From NCBI RefSeq assembly GCF_023277115.1, contig NZ_JALQCS010000001.1, positions 1,730,001-1,794,000 on the forward strand: a stretch of DNA of 64,000 bases. Reading direction: 5' to 3'. Below, in pieces: positions 62,171 to 64,000 of this stretch (positions are counted from its first letter, which is position 1; each line of letters starts with the position of its first letter). This stretch comes from Acidithiobacillus acidisediminis (GTDB lineage Bacteria; Pseudomonadota; Gammaproteobacteria; Acidithiobacillales; Acidithiobacillaceae). The position numbers were made by a program, and so were the translations under genes. The notes under the pieces are model-generated. The model had not been told where the DNA came from, searched no databases, and was given only the letters and a program-made list of their open reading frames with translations.

Positions 62171-63088
62171 ATGGCCTATTTTACCCTCCATCCCAGCGCA
62201 CCCTTTCGCCTCGACCTCACGGTCTGGGTGCTGCGCCGTCAGGCCCACAATGCCATAGACGTTTGGGATCAGGGTACCTACCGCCGCAGCTGGATCTATG
62301 GCGAGGAGCGCTTGGCGCTGCGGTTGTGGCAGACCCGTGGGCCGATGGATCCGGTTCTGGAAGCGGAAATCTACGCAGGTCCCGATGACGACCGTGCCAT
62401 TGCCTGGGTCCGCGAGCGCCTCCAGTGGATTCTCGGGATCAATCGCGATCTGGCGCCCTTTTATGCCTTCGCAGCCAAAGATCCTCGCCTTGGGGCGCTC
62501 GTGGAGCACTACCGGGGATTTCGCCCGCCTCGTTTCGATTCCCTCTATGAGGGGCTGATCAATGCTATAGCCTGTCAGCAGCTGAGTCTGCAGGTGGGTA
62601 TCCATTTGCTCAATCGTTTATGCAGGATCTGCGAAGGAGATAGCGGCGGCCTAGATCGAGCCCTTCCTTTCCCACCCCCGCAGCAGATCCTGAACTTGGC
62701 GCCGGAATTATTGCGTGACATCGGCTTCAGCCAGCAAAAAATACGGAGTGTACGCGCCGTAGCGGAAGCCGCCAGCGCCGGTGATTGGGACGAGCGGGCG
62801 TGGCCAGGCATGCCGGTAGAACAGATTAGGGAACGCTTACTATGGATTCGGGGAATCGGGCGCTGGTCCGTAGAATATGTGCTCCTGCGAGCTTTGGGTC
62901 AGCTCGAGATCTTCCCCGGCGACGACGTGGGGGGACGAAAAAGTCTCCTGCGCTGGCTCGGTGGCGACGCCACGGTCGTCGGTTATGAAGAGACGATTGC
63001 GCATCTCAAACCCTGGGCGCCTTTCGCTGGCATGGTGTATTTTTTTATGCTCCTGCGTCGCCTGGAAGAAGCAGGCCACATCACCTAG
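62171..63088 (+). CDS. DNA-3-methyladenine glycosylase II (AlkA-like)
   Basis: 305 aa. HhH-GPD base-excision glycosylase: LINAIACQQLSLQVG, then WIRGIGRWSVEYVLLRALGQLEIFPGDDVGG with the helix-hairpin-helix and catalytic Asp. The first ~110 residues form the N-terminal AlkA domain. Start ATG 62171 (MAYFTLHPS). Removes alkylated bases; no Ada is nearby. Confidence 0.85.
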   Translation: MAYFTLHPSAPFRLDLTVWVLRRQAHNAIDVWDQGTYRRSWIYGEERLALRLWQTRGPMDPVLEAEIYAGPDDDRAIAWVRERLQWILGINRDLAPFYAFAAKDPRLGALVEHYRGFRPPRFDSLYEGLINAIACQQLSLQVGIHLLNRLCRICEGDSGGLDRALPFPPPQQILNLAPELLRDIGFSQQKIRSVRAVAEAASAGDWDERAWPGMPVEQIRERLLWIRGIGRWSVEYVLLRALGQLEIFPGDDVGGRKSLLRWLGGDATVVGYEETIAHLKPWAPFAGMVYFFMLLRRLEEAGHIT

Positions 63089-63173
63089 AATCCGAAATGC
63101 GCCAAAATCAGCGTGGAGTAGAACTTGAGAGGAAATATACCAAACAAAAATCGAGAAAGCCGCTGAGGAATTC

Positions 63174-63416
63174 ATGGTGAAAAGTAGCCCACAATTCAAT
63201 ATTGGTGACCACGTGACCTGGAACTCGGAGGCTGGCTGGATGACTGGGAAAATCATCGCCATTCACGAAAGTGACTTCTCTGTACACGGGTATATCCACC
63301 ACGCCACTCTCGACGCACCGCAATATGCCATACGTAGCGACAAAACCGCACACATCGCATATCACAAAGGGAGCGCGCTGCGTCTCTTGGAACCTGGCGG
63401 ATGCCAGCCTACTTGA
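63174..63416 (+). CDS. DUF2945-type small protein (tudor-like HVA1)
   Basis: 80 aa. FNIGDHVTWNSEAGWMTGKIIAIHESDF, YAIRSDKTAHIAYHKGSALRLL match the small 'hypervirulence-associated protein' TUDOR/DUF2945 family; function unknown. AGGAATTC precedes the ATG. It overlaps the following channel gene by 16 nt. Confidence 0.7.
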   Translation: MVKSSPQFNIGDHVTWNSEAGWMTGKIIAIHESDFSVHGYIHHATLDAPQYAIRSDKTAHIAYHKGSALRLLEPGGCQPT

Positions 63417-64000
63417 GAGCTTTTTCCCGACGGCTCGACCTTGCCGCCCAGGGTCTGGCGCCCGCGTACTTTGCCCTGGTCATGGCCACCGGTGTGTTGT
63501 CCTTGTCCAGCGATACCTTCGGTTTGCCGCTGTTGGCGCGATATCTTTTCGGACTCAATATTGTTTTTTATGCCGTCTTGTGGGTCCTTACCCTGTGGAG
63601 AAGTCTGTATTTCCCTCAGCGATTGTGGAATGATCTTCTGAACTATCAACGCGGCCCTGGCTTTTTCTCTATAGTGGCCGCATCTAGTGTGCTTGGTAGT
63701 CAGTGTATATTGTTGGTGCAGTATCGTGATATTGCTCTGGTGCTTTGGATTTTGGGTGCCGTGCTGTGGTTTCTCCTGAATTACGGTATTTTCACACTTT
63801 ACACCATTCGGCTCGACAAACCTCGGCTAGAAAACGGCATCAGCGGAATTTGGTTGCTTGCGGTGGTGGCGGCACAGTCTCTGGCAGTACTGGCGTTGCA
63901 GTTGGATGGTTCGTGGAGTGCACTACATCGTCTGGAATATAATTTTGTTGCCTTATCCCTATGGCTTTGGGGAGGTATGTTATATATTTGGATTATGGTT
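63401..64000 (+). CDS. TDT-family (TehA/SLAC1-like) transporter, partial
   Basis: 200 codons from ATG 63401, open at the right edge. RRLDLAAQGLAPAYFALVMATGVLSLSS, then repeated TM helices (LFGLNIVFYAVLWVLTLW, FSIVAASSVLGSQCILLV, LVLWILGAVLWFLLNYGIFTLY, WLLAVVAAQSLAVLALQL, FVALSLWLWGGMLYIWIMV) match tellurite-resistance/dicarboxylate transporters (voltage-dependent anion channel). Members carry anions such as malate or sulfite; the substrate is unknown here. The ATG lies 16 nt inside the DUF2945 gene, with GAACCTGGCGG upstream, so coupled translation is likely. Confidence 0.78.
   Translation, partial: MPAYLRAFSRRLDLAAQGLAPAYFALVMATGVLSLSSDTFGLPLLARYLFGLNIVFYAVLWVLTLWRSLYFPQRLWNDLLNYQRGPGFFSIVAASSVLGSQCILLVQYRDIALVLWILGAVLWFLLNYGIFTLYTIRLDKPRLENGISGIWLLAVVAAQSLAVLALQLDGSWSALHRLEYNFVALSLWLWGGMLYIWIMV

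Overview
The window looks like a chromosomal stretch of an acidophilic, autotrophic gammaproteobacterium-like organism. Acidithiobacillus or a close relative is my best guess. That is inference from gene content (glutamate decarboxylase, SCP2-domain protein, lipoate-binding protein of the sulfur-oxidation type, many efflux systems) and a GC-rich composition, not from a marker gene. About 65 genes, one tRNA, the SRP RNA and two insertion sequences can be supported.

Layout. 1-2,100: a broken hsdR remnant, tRNA-Arg(ACG) with its own promoter and terminator, and a complete IS (IS1202/ISNCY type) between that promoter and a pseudouridine synthase gene. 2,091-6,177: housekeeping genes (rRNA pseudouridine synthase, an encapsulin-cargo-type ferritin, HemW, a LON-domain protein, an aspartate aminotransferase). 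6,278-11,953: a TolC/adaptor/RND efflux operon, then a GGDEF-EAL protein on the other strand.

14,926-28,851 is the most unusual region. A sigma-54 activator gene (27,496) ends an operon encoding an RND permease, its adaptor, secreted Pro-rich and Trp/Gly-rich low-complexity proteins, and TPR membrane proteins. Three sigma-54 (-24/-12) promoters can be read directly: before the RND operon, before a divergent paralogous pair (Trp/Gly-rich protein plus TPR protein), and before an SCP2-domain gene. All three have TGCAAC/GTTGCA motifs upstream, as expected of one regulon. The divergent Trp/Gly-rich gene is split by an IS4-family element, and its reading frame is restored exactly if the IS and one 10-bp target copy are removed.

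28,929-30,830: a compact RiPP-type operon with a secreted Cys-repeat precursor (four EGNCS units), a DUF692/MNIO oxidase and a DUF2063 partner. This is a bufferin-like system with an unusual core sequence. 30,787-33,703: a PspA operon with two double YbjQ-domain proteins. 33,841-40,850: gadB, a flippase-like protein, pabB, small proteins, a second TolC and a DUF2249-hemerythrin fusion.

40,862-58,070 (all minus strand): a long, tightly overlapping housekeeping series from the SRP RNA and dnaX through recR, mutL, miaA, rnc, era, recO, pdxJ, acpS and ugd to hslO.

58,096-64,000: a solitary tRNA-Ser 3' end (candidate attachment site) followed by accessory genes. These are an FNR/DNR-like regulator, a haemoglobin and a 2Fe-2S/FAD reductase with an FNR-type box, a thioredoxin-like protein, hemerythrin, an LbpA-like lipoyl protein, AlkA, a DUF2945 protein and a TDT-family channel that runs off the end.
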